Shown: positions 28,446-37,456, numbered from the stretch's first letter. The stretch is 64,000 nucleotides of DNA from Maribacter algicola (GCF_003933245.1 NZ_QUSX01000003.1:186001-250000); one strand, 5' to 3'. Notes: a model not told the origin generated them from the letters alone. Numbers and translations are program-made.

Positions 28446-28482
28446 AAAAATCCCGCTTTTCAAAGTAATGATAAAGCGGGAC
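28446..28482 (-). terminator. Terminator after queA
   Basis: On the minus strand TCCCGCTTT and AAAGCGGGA form a 9-bp stem around about 13 bases, followed by a run of five T bases. It separates queA from rlmN. Confidence 0.75.
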
Positions 28483-28516
28483 CCTTCTTATTTATCTCCT
28501 CAAAAGTTGGGGAAAG

Positions 28517-29569
28517 TTATCTTAAAATGAGCATGGCATCGCCATAGGAGTAAAACCTATAACCTTCCATAATGGCTTCCTTATATGCCTTTTTCATTAA
28601 ATCATGGCCCATAAAAGCTGAAATCATCATCAATAAGGTCGATTTTGGCAAATGGAAATTAGTAATCATCGAATTTGCGATACTGAATTCGTACGGAGGG
28701 AAAATGAATTTATTCGTCCAACCTTCAAACGTATTCAAAGTTCGATTGGAAGAGACCGCGCTTTCCAATCCCCTCATAGCGGTGGTCCCCACGGCACATA
28801 TTCGTCTTTTCTTGGCAATGGCATTGTTGACAATTTCCGTGGCCTTTTCATCAATGATCAATTCCTCACTATCCATTTTATGCTTGGAAAGATCTTCCAC
28901 TTCAACAGGATTAAATGTACCCAATCCCACGTGCAAGGTAAGTTCGGCAAAATTAACGCCCTTTATTTCCAACCTTTTCAACAGATGTTTTGAAAAATGC
29001 AGACCTGCCGTTGGAGCGGCTACGGCACCTTCATGTTTGGCATAGATGGTCTGGTATCTTTCTTCATCTTCTGGTTCCACTTTCCTCTTGATATATTTGG
29101 GAAGCGGGGTTTCGCCCAGTTCCCTTAATTTTCTTCTAAAATCCAAATATGCCCCGTCATATAGAAACCTTAATGTTCTACCACGGGAAGTGGTATTGTC
29201 AATGACCTCTGCAACCAAGGTTTCATCATCGCCAAAATAAAGTTTGTTCCCTATACGGATTTTTCGGGCAGGATCCACCAAAACGTCCCATAGACGCTGC
29301 TCCTCATTAAGCTCACGTAAAAGAAATACTTCGATACGGGCCCCCGTTTTTTCCTTGTTGCCATATAAACGTGCCGGAAATACTTTGGTGTTGTTAAGGA
29401 CCATTATATCCCCTTCATCAAAATAATCGATCATATCCTTGAACATTTTATGTTCAATTTTACCTGTTTTGGTATCTATGACCATTAATTTGGACTCATC
29501 CCTATTCTCTGACGGATGTTCCGCCAATAACTCCTTTGGAAGCTCAAAATTAAAATTGGATAATTTCAT
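28517..29569 (-). CDS. queA: S-adenosylmethionine:tRNA ribosyltransferase-isomerase QueA
   Basis: Transfers and isomerises the ribose of SAM onto 7-aminomethyl-7-deazaguanine in tRNA, the penultimate step of queuosine synthesis. Landmarks are [20 protein letters not shown] (about 10-29), the loop [12 protein letters not shown] near 190-201, [12 protein letters not shown], and the C-terminal [15 protein letters not shown] and [13 protein letters not shown]. 350 residues is normal. It has its own promoter with a hairpin at the transcript's start. Confidence 0.96.
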   Translation of the reverse strand: MKLSNFNFELPKELLAEHPSENRDESKLMVIDTKTGKIEHKMFKDMIDYFDEGDIMVLNNTKVFPARLYGNKEKTGARIEVFLLRELNEEQRLWDVLVDPARKIRIGNKLYFGDDETLVAEVIDNTTSRGRTLRFLYDGAYLDFRRKLRELGETPLPKYIKRKVEPEDEERYQTIYAKHEGAVAAPTAGLHFSKHLLKRLEIKGVNFAELTLHVGLGTFNPVEVEDLSKHKMDSEELIIDEKATEIVNNAIAKKRRICAVGTTAMRGLESAVSSNRTLNTFEGWTNKFIFPPYEFSIANSMITNFHLPKSTLLMMISAFMGHDLMKKAYKEAIMEGYRFYSYGDAMLILR

Positions 29570-29662
29570 GTATTTCTTTTTTATTGACCGCCAACACTAG
29601 ATGTTTATCCCCAAAAAACTATTTCAAAAGAATTTTTAGGTCCACTACTTAGCATAATTTTT

Positions 29663-29682
29663 GCACCGCTTTTTGCGGCTGC
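29663..29682 (-). other. Hairpin at the 5' end of the queA transcript
   Basis: On the minus strand GCA-G-CCGC, AAAAA, GCGG-TGC folds into a 7-bp stem with one bulged G. It starts at the end of the -7 element, so it would sit at the very start of the RNA. The sequence does not match the preQ1 riboswitch types I know. Confidence 0.4.
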
Positions 29683-29713
29683 AAATATACGAACCACAAT
29701 AGGGGGTTGTCAA
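29682..29713 (-). promoter_or_regulatory. Putative queA promoter
   Basis: TTG (29711-29713, within TTGACA) and TATATTTG (29682-29689) are separated by 21 bases, within the range of the Bacteroidota consensus. It would leave a leader of over 100 bases before the queA ATG. Confidence 0.55.
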
Positions 29714-29725
29714 GTAAAACATCAA

Positions 29726-30955
29726 TTATAATTCCCGCACCTTAAAATGTAGTTTTTCAAGGTCCTTCCAAAAATCTGGATAGGACTTTGTAACCACCAT
29801 GGCATCGTTGATTACCAGAGAAGTCCTTAAGGCCAAGGGGGCAAAGGCCATGGCCATTCTGTGGTCGTTATATGTGTCTATGGCAATGTCCTTGTTCATT
29901 ATACTTGAAGTCCCTAACGTAAGCGTTTTGTCCGTTACGGAAATATCCGCTCCCAGTTTGGTCAACTCGGTGTTCAAGGCTTCCAATCTATCGGTCTCCT
30001 TGATTTTGAGGGTATGAAGTCCGGTCAGGTGGCAACCGATCCCCAATCCAAAACACGTGACCGCAATGGTCTGGGCTATATCCGGGGCATTTACCAAATC
30101 ACAATCAATAAAGGATTTAGGAGTATCCGATGCTTTTATCAAGGTGATCTCATTTTTACCAAAGGAGGTCTCCACCCCAAAATCGGTATATATTTCCTGA
30201 AGAACACTATCTCCTTGTAGACTGCTCTTTTTATAGGCCGATAGGGTTATTGCCGAACCCACGTCCGATAATGCGACAATACTGTAGAAATAAGATGCGG
30301 AACTCCAATCCGACTCAACAACCAAGGCAGTAGGGTTGACCGATGCTTTTGGTTTTACCAAAATCGTATTCCCTTGAAAACTAGTTTCTATTCCAATTTC
30401 GTTCAATAATCCCAAGGTCATATTTATATAGGGAACCGAGGTAATTTTACCAACAAGTTCCAACTCGAGACCATTTTCCAAACTGGGCGCGATAAGCAAG
30501 AGTGAAGAAATATATTGGCTGCTAATATTGGCCGGTAGGCTTACTTGATTTTTGGCAAGCTTTTTTCCTTTGATGCGTAGGGGCGGGTATCCTTCTTCAT
30601 TTACATAGGAAATATCTGCACCCAATTCGTTCAAGGCATCCACCAGTATTTTTATGGGCCGCTCCGTCATTCTTTTAGATCCGGTCAGGATTACGTCGCT
30701 TCCCTCCAAGGCCGCAAAGTAGCCGGTAAGGAAACGCATTGCGGTACCCGCATGGTGAATGTTCACCGTTCCCTTTTTTTGCATTAGCCCGCTTTCCATG
30801 ACCTGGGCATCGTCAGAATTTGAAAGGTTCTGTATTTCAATACCGGGATATAAAGCGGATAAAAGAAGTGAGCGGTTGGATTCACTCTTTGAACCCGTTA
30901 TTTTGATCGTATCTTTAAGTACTGTATTGTTAGGGCCGGCGAGGTGGATTTTCAA
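29726..30955 (-). CDS. aroA: 5-enolpyruvylshikimate-3-phosphate synthase AroA
   Basis: Sixth step of the shikimate pathway, upstream of chorismate and so of the pheA/tyrA operon at 33-37 kb. The protein has GSKSESNRSLLLSAL (about 22-36, the phosphate-binding motif with Lys and Ser), NIHHAGTAMRFLTGYFA (about 60-76, where most family members have NxGTAxR), and near the C-terminus KETDRLEALNTELTKLGAD and DHRMAMAFAPLAL. 409 residues is at the shorter end of the family. A TATCTTTG -7 motif lies at 30981-30988, without a matching -33. Confidence 0.94.
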   Translation of the reverse strand: MKIHLAGPNNTVLKDTIKITGSKSESNRSLLLSALYPGIEIQNLSNSDDAQVMESGLMQKKGTVNIHHAGTAMRFLTGYFAALEGSDVILTGSKRMTERPIKILVDALNELGADISYVNEEGYPPLRIKGKKLAKNQVSLPANISSQYISSLLLIAPSLENGLELELVGKITSVPYINMTLGLLNEIGIETSFQGNTILVKPKASVNPTALVVESDWSSASYFYSIVALSDVGSAITLSAYKKSSLQGDSVLQEIYTDFGVETSFGKNEITLIKASDTPKSFIDCDLVNAPDIAQTIAVTCFGLGIGCHLTGLHTLKIKETDRLEALNTELTKLGADISVTDKTLTLGTSSIMNKDIAIDTYNDHRMAMAFAPLALRTSLVINDAMVVTKSYPDFWKDLEKLHFKVREL

Positions 30956-30991
30956 GATAAATGGTATTAAAAACGAACGCCAAAGATAGTA

Positions 30992-31318
30992 TTATTTCAA
31001 CTTTTTGTTGTTGTGATGGCGATCATGATCGCGCTTTGTTTTTAAATCTAACTTTTTATCAAATGCCTGTTGTAAATCTACACCGGTCTGGTTCGCCAAA
31101 CAAAGCACCACAAAGAGGACATCTGCAAGTTCTTCGCCCAGGTCTTTGGATTTATCGGATTCCTTTTCGCTTTGTTCCCCATATCTTCGTGCGATTATCC
31201 GTGCGACTTCCCCAACCTCTTCGGTCAACTGTGCCATATTTGTAAGCTCATTAAAGTAACGTACGCCATGTTGCTTTATCCAATCGTCTACTGCTTTTTG
31301 TGCGTTGTCTATATTCAT
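30992..31318 (-). CDS. MazG-like nucleotide pyrophosphohydrolase
   Basis: A 108-residue all-helical protein of the MazG/dUTPase-type fold. The metal-binding helices contain TEEVGEVARIIARRYGE and DLGEELADVLFVVLCLANQTG, i.e. the EExxE...ExxD arrangement. Members hydrolyse nucleoside triphosphates to monophosphates and may clear damaged nucleotides; the exact substrate is not known here. The tail is rich in Lys, His and Asn. Its start shares one base with the dtd stop, in the operon rsgA-dtd-this gene. Confidence 0.85.
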   Translation of the reverse strand: MNIDNAQKAVDDWIKQHGVRYFNELTNMAQLTEEVGEVARIIARRYGEQSEKESDKSKDLGEELADVLFVVLCLANQTGVDLQQAFDKKLDLKTKRDHDRHHNNKKLK

Positions 31319-31770
31319 TATTCCTTATCTTTTGTATCCATTATAATTGTCACCGGACCATCGTTGAGCAGATCAACCTTCATATCCGCCCCAAAAATTC
31401 CTGTGCCTACTTTTTTACCCAATTCCTGCTCCAGTCTGGAAATAAATTTTTCATAAAGGGGAACTGCAATTTCCGGTTTGGCAGCCCTTAAATAGGAAGG
31501 TCTGTTTCCCTTTTTGGTGGATGCGTGCAAGGTAAACTGACTTACCACGATAATGTCACCATCACTTTCCATTACGGATGTATTCATAACACCCGATGCA
31601 TCGTTGAATATTCGCAAGTTGATTACTTTACGGACCAGCCAATCAATATCCTCTTCAGTATCCTCTACAACTATACCTAGCAATATAAGAAGACCGTTCC
31701 CAATAGAGGAAACAACTTTTCCCTCTACGGTTACACTTGCCCTGGATACGCGCTGAATGACCGTTCTCAT
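31318..31770 (-). CDS. dtd: D-aminoacyl-tRNA deacylase Dtd
   Basis: Proofreading enzyme that removes D-amino acids (and glycine) from tRNA. The start MRTVIQRVSRASVTVEGKVV, the catalytic motif SQFTLHASTKKGNRPSYLRA (about 76-95) and the C-terminal VTIIMDT are typical, as is the cross-subunit element AVPLYEKFI. 150 residues is the normal length. It overlaps rsgA by 4 bases and the MazG-like gene by 1. Confidence 0.96.
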   Translation of the reverse strand: MRTVIQRVSRASVTVEGKVVSSIGNGLLILLGIVVEDTEEDIDWLVRKVINLRIFNDASGVMNTSVMESDGDIIVVSQFTLHASTKKGNRPSYLRAAKPEIAVPLYEKFISRLEQELGKKVGTGIFGADMKVDLLNDGPVTIIMDTKDKE

Positions 31771-32720
31771 TTTCTTTCCCCGTGAATGTCTATTCTATAA
31801 TTCTCGTCTTCCCCCGTTATCATTTGTACATAGCTTTTATATCGGCTCCAGGAAACCTTGCCATCTTCCAAAGCCGCTTTTACCGCACATTGGGGCTCGT
31901 CCATATGAATACAATTATTGAACTTGCAGTCTTGTTTTAATTGAAACAGTTCAGGAAAATAGTCGCCTATTTCTTCCTTTTCCATATCCACAATCCCAAA
32001 CCCCTTTATTCCGGGCGTATCGATAATCTGCGCCCCAAAACTCAAATCGAACATTTCGGCAAAAGTGGTTGTATGCTGTCCCTGTAGATGCTGTTGGGAT
32101 ATTTTGGCAGTTTTAATGCCCAGACCAGGCTCAACGGCATTGATCAAGGTTGATTTTCCTACTCCGGAATGCCCTGAAAACATAGAGGTTTTTCCGATCA
32201 TAATCTCTTTTATCATGTCTACGTTCTTTCCGGTCTTCGCCGATATTCCTATACAGGTATATCCAATTTCCCGATAGAGGGACATCAAAAATTTTATTTC
32301 ATTTTTTTCCGCGTCGGAGTAGGTATCGATTTTATTGAAGACCAGCACTGTGGGTACTTGATATGCCTCGGCAGTTACCAAAAACCTGTCAATGAATATG
32401 GTATAGGTAGTTGGGTTGTTCAATGTAATCAACAAAAAAACCTGATCAAGGTTGGCAGCGATAATATGGGTCTGTTTTGAAAGATTGACCGATTTACGGA
32501 TTATATAGTTTTTTCGATCTTCTATACTATTGATGACCCCCACCTTTTCCTCGCCTTTTTCGTCCAGTTCAAAATGTACATTGTCACCAACGGCAATGGG
32601 ATTGGTGCTTTTTATCCCCTTGATCCTGAATTTACCTTTGATTCGGCATTCATAGAACGATCCGTCCGTAGCTTTGACGGTATACCAACTTCCTGTAGAT
32701 TTATAGACTGTTCCTTCCAT
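31767..32720 (-). CDS. rsgA: Small-subunit biogenesis GTPase RsgA
   Basis: Circularly permuted GTPase acting late in 30S ribosome assembly. An N-terminal OB fold (about 1-75) is followed by the permuted G domain: G4 NKID at 129-132, G5 GISAKTG near 158-164, G1 GHSGVGKST at 183-191, and G3 DTPGIKGFG at 234-242. The C-terminal zinc site uses Cys265, Cys270, His272 and Cys278 (CKFNNCIHMDEPQC). 317 residues is normal. First gene of an operon with dtd. Confidence 0.96.
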   Translation of the reverse strand: MEGTVYKSTGSWYTVKATDGSFYECRIKGKFRIKGIKSTNPIAVGDNVHFELDEKGEEKVGVINSIEDRKNYIIRKSVNLSKQTHIIAANLDQVFLLITLNNPTTYTIFIDRFLVTAEAYQVPTVLVFNKIDTYSDAEKNEIKFLMSLYREIGYTCIGISAKTGKNVDMIKEIMIGKTSMFSGHSGVGKSTLINAVEPGLGIKTAKISQQHLQGQHTTTFAEMFDLSFGAQIIDTPGIKGFGIVDMEKEEIGDYFPELFQLKQDCKFNNCIHMDEPQCAVKAALEDGKVSWSRYKSYVQMITGEDENYRIDIHGERK

Positions 32721-32831
32721 TTTGGCAATAACTCCAATTACAAAGAAACGATATTACTTTCAGAATCCATTTGTATACATTCTTTTCAAGAAGAATGGTA
32801 TTTTATCGTATTACCTACCATGTGTATATTG

Positions 32832-32839
32832 TAAATTTG
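32832..32839 (+). promoter_or_regulatory. Putative -7 element for the DUF4177-like gene
   Basis: TAAATTTG fits TAnnTTTG, 44 bases upstream of the ATG at 32884. A TTA at 32811-32813 (18-base spacer) could be a weak -33. Confidence 0.4.
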
Positions 32840-32883
32840 ATTTATACGAAAAACGAATGATTCATCCTTTAAAAACCAAAATC

Positions 32884-33324
32884 ATGAAAAAAACACTTTA
32901 CACCCTTTTCATTACGTTTTTGGCAGTAATTGCTGCTCAAGCCCAAGAATTCAAAATTATAACAACCGTTGAATCCATCGTGCCCAGCGGTTTGGGAAGA
33001 TCTAGAATTATTGATGGTAATGCGGATAGGGATTATAAGGAATTTGCATCCGTACAAACGGAAGAGGACAATACAAGGAACAAAGCGGACCGATCAGATA
33101 TACGGGTAAAGGATTTTGAGGAGACCAAACTGCTTAATTTTTATAATATAGCAGGAATCCGATTTCAAAATATTGCCGCCAACGATGCGCTCATTTCTTC
33201 CAAACTCACGGCCATGGCCGCGGAGGGTTGGGAACTCGTTTTTGTAACCAGTGGAGTTGAGGCCAATGCCGGCGACAAGGACGGCCAAGGAATTTTTATT
33301 ACCCGTTTTGTTTTTAAAAGGTAA
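32884..33324 (+). CDS. Secreted DUF4177-like protein
   Basis: From the ATG at 32884 the protein is 146 residues with a clear signal peptide (MKKTLYTLFITFLAVIAAQAQ region, cut after the last Ala-Gln-Ala). The C-terminal half, SSKLTAMAAEGWELVFVTSG and ending FITRFVFKR, resembles DUF4177-type domains, in which a Trp-Glu-Leu strand follows a helix 'LnelgaeGWELv'. The frame stays open upstream to 32722 but those codons precede the promoter motif. Function unknown. It stands alone between rsgA (divergent) and the aromatic operon (convergent). Confidence 0.75.
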   Translation: MKKTLYTLFITFLAVIAAQAQEFKIITTVESIVPSGLGRSRIIDGNADRDYKEFASVQTEEDNTRNKADRSDIRVKDFEETKLLNFYNIAGIRFQNIAANDALISSKLTAMAAEGWELVFVTSGVEANAGDKDGQGIFITRFVFKR

Positions 33325-33390
33325 ACCCATTTGGGGTTGAAGGACAATGGCACTAAAAAATACAATTTGAACCTATTCGAAAAATGAACA

Positions 33391-33421
33391 TAAAAAGCCC
33401 GGTCAATGACCGGGCTTTTTA
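33391..33421. terminator. Bidirectional terminator
   Basis: AAAAAGCCCGGTCA and TGACCGGGCTTTTT form a nearly perfect palindrome (12 or so usable base pairs), with A and T tracts on both sides. It lies between convergent genes, 3 bases from the stop of the DAHP synthase gene. Confidence 0.9.
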
Positions 33422-33423
33422 TG

Positions 33424-34506
33424 TTATCCATTTACGATTTTTTCTTGGTGATTGATGGACTCTTGGTGAATTGCCTTGAACATTTTCAATATAAACTCTT
33501 CACTGAGCCCCTTGCTTTCCCCTTCCAAAATCATAGCACCTAGAATTTGGTTCCATCGGTTGGATTGAAGCACGGCAACGTTTCTTTCCTTTTTAAGGGC
33601 TCCTATATTATCGGAAACCTTCATACGTTTTCCTAGGATATCAATCAGTTGGTTGTCGATCACATCGATTTGTGCCCTTAAATTGCTCAATTTGGAATTG
33701 TATTCCGCCTCAACATCGGTCTCCTTTCTTATTTTTAAATCCTTCATGATCTGAACCAATCTTTTTGGAGTTACCTGTTGGGCAGCATCGCTCCAAGCGT
33801 TATCTGGGTCGTAATGGGTCTCGATCATCAACCCATCGAAGTTTAAATCCAGAGCGGTTTGGGAAACATCAAAGATCATATCCCTTCTTCCCGTGATATG
33901 TGATGGATCGTTGATCAATGGTAAATCAGGAAATTTGTTCTGGAATTCAATGGCCATTTGCCACTCCGGAATATTTCTGTATTTGCTTTTTTCATAGGTT
34001 GAAAACCCACGGTGGATAGCTCCTAATTTTTTTACCCCTGCGGTATACAATCTTTCTATTCCTCCCAGCCAAAGGGCCAAATCAGGATTTACGGGATTTT
34101 TAACCAAAACGATCTTGTCCGTGCCTTCCAGGGCATCGGCCAATTCCTGCATAATGAACGGACTTACGGTAGATCGGGCACCTACCCAAAGTAAATCCAC
34201 ATCATACTCCAGGGCCAATTCCACATGAGCCCTATTGGCAACTTCCGTAGCGGTTTTTAGTCCTGTTTCCTCACGCACCTTTTGAAGCCATTTTAGACCC
34301 AAGGCACCAACACCTTCAAAATTTCCGGGGCGCGTTCTTGGCTTCCAGATACCGGCACGGTAATAATTTACATCGGTATCCTTTAACTCATGTGCTATCT
34401 TTAAAACCTGTTCTTCGGTCTCGGCACTACAAGGCCCAGCAATTACCAGTGGATGGTTCAAATTCATATCATCCAACCAAGATCTCATTTCTTTCTTGTT
34501 CTCCAT
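33424..34506 (-). CDS. Bifunctional DAHP synthase / chorismate mutase
   Basis: The N-terminal part (about 1-260) is a type I-beta DAHP synthase, related to KDO8P synthase, which condenses PEP and erythrose 4-phosphate: VIAGPCSAETEEQV (about 21-34), GIWKPRTRPGNFEG (about 53-66), DPSHITGRRD and GLMIETHYDPDNAWSDA. The last 95 residues form an AroQ-type chorismate mutase (NLRAQIDVIDNQLIDILGKR onward). The fusion is known in Bacteroidota such as Prevotella, where the mutase domain transmits prephenate feedback. Last gene of the operon; it starts on the final base of tyrA. Confidence 0.94.
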   Translation of the reverse strand: MENKKEMRSWLDDMNLNHPLVIAGPCSAETEEQVLKIAHELKDTDVNYYRAGIWKPRTRPGNFEGVGALGLKWLQKVREETGLKTATEVANRAHVELALEYDVDLLWVGARSTVSPFIMQELADALEGTDKIVLVKNPVNPDLALWLGGIERLYTAGVKKLGAIHRGFSTYEKSKYRNIPEWQMAIEFQNKFPDLPLINDPSHITGRRDMIFDVSQTALDLNFDGLMIETHYDPDNAWSDAAQQVTPKRLVQIMKDLKIRKETDVEAEYNSKLSNLRAQIDVIDNQLIDILGKRMKVSDNIGALKKERNVAVLQSNRWNQILGAMILEGESKGLSEEFILKMFKAIHQESINHQEKIVNG

Positions 34507-35366
34507 TACTTCTTATTTATCGGTATTCCCTTTAATATTGATTTTATCTTGTTCGTATTGTTCATTTCGTTATAAATGCCATCAAAATCATCCACCAACA
34601 ACAATTCCCTAAAATCCATCAGGTTCTGAATGTATTCATTTAAGGTCTCTATGACATTTTCCTTGTTCTGTTCAAAAATGGGTGCCCACATGGCCGGCGA
34701 ACTCTTTGCCAAACGCACCGTACTTTCAAATCCACTGCCTGCCATGTCAAAAATATCACGTTCGTTTTTCTCTTTTTCAATAACCGTCTTTCCTAACATA
34801 AATGAGCTTATGTGTGACAAATGGGAGACATAGGCTATATGCTTGTCATGGGCCTTGGGATTCATATAGCGAATTCGCATACCCAATAATTGAAAAATTT
34901 CCAAAGCCCTTTCCTGTAATTTGAAAGCTGTCTTTTCCACTTCGCAAATAATATTGGTCTTACCTTCATATAGGCCGTGTATGGCCGCTGAAGGACCAGA
35001 AAACTCTGTTCCCGCAATAGGGTGACAAGCCAGAAAATTTCTTCTCTTAGGGTGGTTCGCCAATGCCTTACAAATAAGCTCTTTGGTAGAACCCGCGTCA
35101 CAGACCACACAATCATCCTGTACGCTGTCCAATATTTTTGGCAATTCCTTCACCGTGGCATTGACCGGAATACTGACAAACACAAAATCGGCCTTATCCA
35201 AATCCTCATAAGTTGCCTTATATTCAATAAGGCCCAAGGCCAATGCCTCTTCCAAATGTTCAGGATTGGCATCGATTCCAAAAACCTTGGCCTCTGGCAT
35301 TTTTGCCTTGATATCCTTTACAAAGGAACCTCCTATCAATCCTATACCGATTACAAAAACGTTCAT
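34506..35366 (-). CDS. tyrA: Prephenate dehydrogenase TyrA
   Basis: NAD(P)-dependent oxidation and decarboxylation of prephenate to 4-hydroxyphenylpyruvate, the tyrosine branch. The Rossmann motif VIGIGLIGGSF is at 4-14. HPIAGTEFSGPSAAI (about 114-128) carries the conserved substrate-binding His, and SHLSHISSFML the second. At 286 residues it has neither a chorismate mutase nor an ACT domain; the mutase is supplied by the neighbouring bifunctional gene. The start codon follows a GC-rich hairpin. Confidence 0.94.
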   Translation of the reverse strand: MNVFVIGIGLIGGSFVKDIKAKMPEAKVFGIDANPEHLEEALALGLIEYKATYEDLDKADFVFVSIPVNATVKELPKILDSVQDDCVVCDAGSTKELICKALANHPKRRNFLACHPIAGTEFSGPSAAIHGLYEGKTNIICEVEKTAFKLQERALEIFQLLGMRIRYMNPKAHDKHIAYVSHLSHISSFMLGKTVIEKEKNERDIFDMAGSGFESTVRLAKSSPAMWAPIFEQNKENVIETLNEYIQNLMDFRELLLVDDFDGIYNEMNNTNKIKSILKGIPINKK

Positions 35367-35369
35367 AAG

Positions 35370-35400
35370 CCTCCCCTGGCCCCTCCCAAGGAGGGGAATT
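35370..35400. repeat. GC-rich hairpin in front of tyrA
   Basis: CCCCTCC and GGAGGGG (35380-35386 and 35390-35396) form a 7-bp stem with loop CAA; a second CCTCCCCTGG run precedes it. On the minus strand it lies directly before the tyrA ATG. It has the look of a dispersed Bacteroidota intergenic element (CCCCTCC...GGAGGGGAATT), but no other full copy is in this window. Confidence 0.5.
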
Positions 35401-35441
35401 TTGATGTTATTATCATTTTTTCCAACCTGTACAACTTCATT

Positions 35442-36590
35442 TTATTCAAATCTTGAAATAGCCTCCTGTATCTTCTCTTTTGTTACACATAGGGAAAAAC
35501 GGATATATCCTTCGCCATTACTTCCAAATATAGTCCCAGGTGTAATGAAGATATCCTTATCGTACAAAATATTGTCTATAAATTCCTCTGCCGATGTTAT
35601 ACTCGTTGGTAATTTGGCCCAAACGAACATACCTACGGCATCCTCATCATAACTACAACACAATTTTTTGGCCAATTGAAAAATGAGTTCCCTTCGTTCC
35701 TTATAAAGTTCGTTCAACTCACTATACCAAACATCTGAACTTTCCAAAGCGGTTATGGCACCCTTTTGTATACCATAAAACATACCGGAGTCCATGTTGC
35801 TCTTTACCTTTAACACTGCTTCTAAGAATTGTTCATTACCCAAAACAAAGCCTACACGCCAACCGGCCATATTGAATGTTTTGCTCAACGAATTCAACTC
35901 CAAACAAATCTCTTTGGCCCCATCGATAGCCAGGATACTTTTAGGATGGTCGTTTAATACAAAACTATACGGATTGTCGTTGACCAATAAAATATCGTTT
36001 CTTTTGGCGAAGGCTATAAGATTTGACAACTGTTCCCTAGTAGCCGTAGCCCCGGTTGGCATATGTGGGTAACTGACCCACATCAGTTTTACCTTGGTCA
36101 AATCTTGTGCCTCAAGAATATCCAAATCTGGGAACCAACCGTTGGCTTCCGTCAAATCATAATAAACAGGTTCCGCCTCCACCAATTTTGTAACCGATGT
36201 ATAGGTAGGATACCCAGGGTTTGGTACCAATACTTCATCGCCCTTGTTCAAAAAGGCCATACTTATGTGCATAATACCTTCCTTGGAGCCCATCAAAGGC
36301 AGTATCTCATTTGCCGGGTCAACCACTACCTCAAATTTTCTTTTATAAAACGAGGCAATGGCATTGCGCAATTCTGGTAATCCTTGATAGCTTTGGTATT
36401 GATGTGCACCTTCCTCCAAAATGGCATTCTGGACCGTTTTGATAACTGCTGCGGACGGAGCCAAATCCGGACTTCCTATACCCATGTTAATAATGGGCCG
36501 GCCCTTGGCCATAAGCCCCCTTACCTCCCTCAATTTTTTGGAGAAATAGTATTCCTGAACCGATTCCAGTCTTTTGGCAGTTCGTATCAT
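35442..36590 (-). CDS. Class I/II PLP-dependent aminotransferase
   Basis: A 382-residue fold-type I aminotransferase. The PLP lysine is Lys237 in NSLSKTFNMAGWR; other markers are NPGYPTY (124-130), DNPYSF (205-210) and YIRFSLC near the end. Its position between pheA and tyrA suggests that it transaminates phenylpyruvate and 4-hydroxyphenylpyruvate, the last step to Phe and Tyr. The sequence alone also fits aspartate or diaminopimelate-type aminotransferases. It overlaps pheA by 4 bases and ends 75 bases before tyrA. Confidence 0.9.
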   Translation of the reverse strand: MIRTAKRLESVQEYYFSKKLREVRGLMAKGRPIINMGIGSPDLAPSAAVIKTVQNAILEEGAHQYQSYQGLPELRNAIASFYKRKFEVVVDPANEILPLMGSKEGIMHISMAFLNKGDEVLVPNPGYPTYTSVTKLVEAEPVYYDLTEANGWFPDLDILEAQDLTKVKLMWVSYPHMPTGATATREQLSNLIAFAKRNDILLVNDNPYSFVLNDHPKSILAIDGAKEICLELNSLSKTFNMAGWRVGFVLGNEQFLEAVLKVKSNMDSGMFYGIQKGAITALESSDVWYSELNELYKERRELIFQLAKKLCCSYDEDAVGMFVWAKLPTSITSAEEFIDNILYDKDIFITPGTIFGSNGEGYIRFSLCVTKEKIQEAISRFE

Positions 36591-37414
36591 AACATGGCGT
36601 TTTTATATTCCCCTAATACCTTTATCTCTTCCAACATGATATTCAAAAGCGATTTTGCCTTTTCAAAATCATCGTAATTAGTAAATGTGACATCCACAAA
36701 AAACGAATATTTCCAAGGAGTCTCGATTACCGGGAGGGACTGAATTTTGGTAAGGTTTAAATTACAATCGCTCATTACATTCAGCACCGTGGCCAAACTA
36801 CCACGCTTATGGTCCGTAAGAAACCGTAGGGACGCTTTGTTTATTTCTTCCTTAGGAAGCTCTTTGTTTTTTGTCTTTACAATAATAAAACGAGTGGAAT
36901 TATTTTTGATGGTCTGTATGTCATCCGCTACGATGTCCAAATTATATAATTCGGCCGCAACCTTGGGCGCTATGGCCGCTACATGTTCCAATCTTTGCTC
37001 TTGAATTCGCTTGGCCGTTGCGGCCGTATCCACATCCTCTATCAACCTTATATTGGGATAATCCTTAAAGAATTCCTTACATTGAAGTAGGGCCATAGGG
37101 TGTGAGCTGACCTCTTTTATATCCTCAAATCTTTGCCCCTTCAACACCATTAAATTATGATGGATGTTCAAGTAATATTCCCCGATTATATGGAGGTTAT
37201 TCCGGTGTACCAATGCATAATTGGGAATGATTGAGCCAGCAATGGAGTTCTCAATGGCCATAACACCCTTATCGGCCTTCTTTTGTAGTAATTGGTCTAC
37301 TACCGCATCGAACGATAGACATTCTACCAATTCCAACTCCCCATCAAAATAGTTCTTCGCTACCTGATGATGATTGGACCCTTTTATTCCCTGTATAGCT
37401 ATTCGTAATGCCAC
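36587..37414 (-). CDS. pheA: Prephenate dehydratase PheA
   Basis: Converts prephenate to phenylpyruvate, the phenylalanine branch. The periplasmic-binding-protein-like catalytic domain starts ALRIAIQGIKGSNHHQVAKN; DKGVMAIENSIAGSI and TAATAKRIQEQ are typical. Residues from about 190 form a regulatory ACT domain (GSLATVLNVMSDCNLNLTKIQS, in pieces, then SLPVIETPWKYSFFVD). There is no fused chorismate mutase. I choose the GTG at 37412-37414, preceded by AGGA 7 bases upstream; the frame remains open to a GTG at 37447, but that lies inside the terminator hairpin of the attenuator. First structural gene of the operon. Confidence 0.92.
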   Translation of the reverse strand: MALRIAIQGIKGSNHHQVAKNYFDGELELVECLSFDAVVDQLLQKKADKGVMAIENSIAGSIIPNYALVHRNNLHIIGEYYLNIHHNLMVLKGQRFEDIKEVSSHPMALLQCKEFFKDYPNIRLIEDVDTAATAKRIQEQRLEHVAAIAPKVAAELYNLDIVADDIQTIKNNSTRFIIVKTKNKELPKEEINKASLRFLTDHKRGSLATVLNVMSDCNLNLTKIQSLPVIETPWKYSFFVDVTFTNYDDFEKAKSLLNIMLEEIKVLGEYKNAML

Positions 37415-37424
37415 AACTTTTCCT

Positions 37425-37456
37425 AAAAAAAAAGTCCCGTTTTTCACGGGACTTTT
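37425..37456 (-). terminator. Attenuator terminator upstream of pheA
   Basis: On the minus strand AAAAGTCCCGT (37446-37456) and ACGGGACTTTT (37430-37440) form an 11-bp stem with loop GAAAA, followed by T bases to 37425. The structure points into pheA, whose AGGA and GTG follow at once, so it can only control entry into the operon. The 5' arm can instead pair with ACGGGACT at 37486-37493, inside the leader ORF. Confidence 0.9.

Noticed and set aside
29663..29720. preQ1 riboswitch upstream of queA
   Set aside because: The hairpin does not match the preQ1-I or preQ1-II sequence patterns I know; recorded as an unexplained hairpin instead.
32722..32883. N-terminal extension of the DUF4177-like protein
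   Set aside because: The extra 54 codons precede the -7 motif and the obvious signal peptide that starts at 32884.
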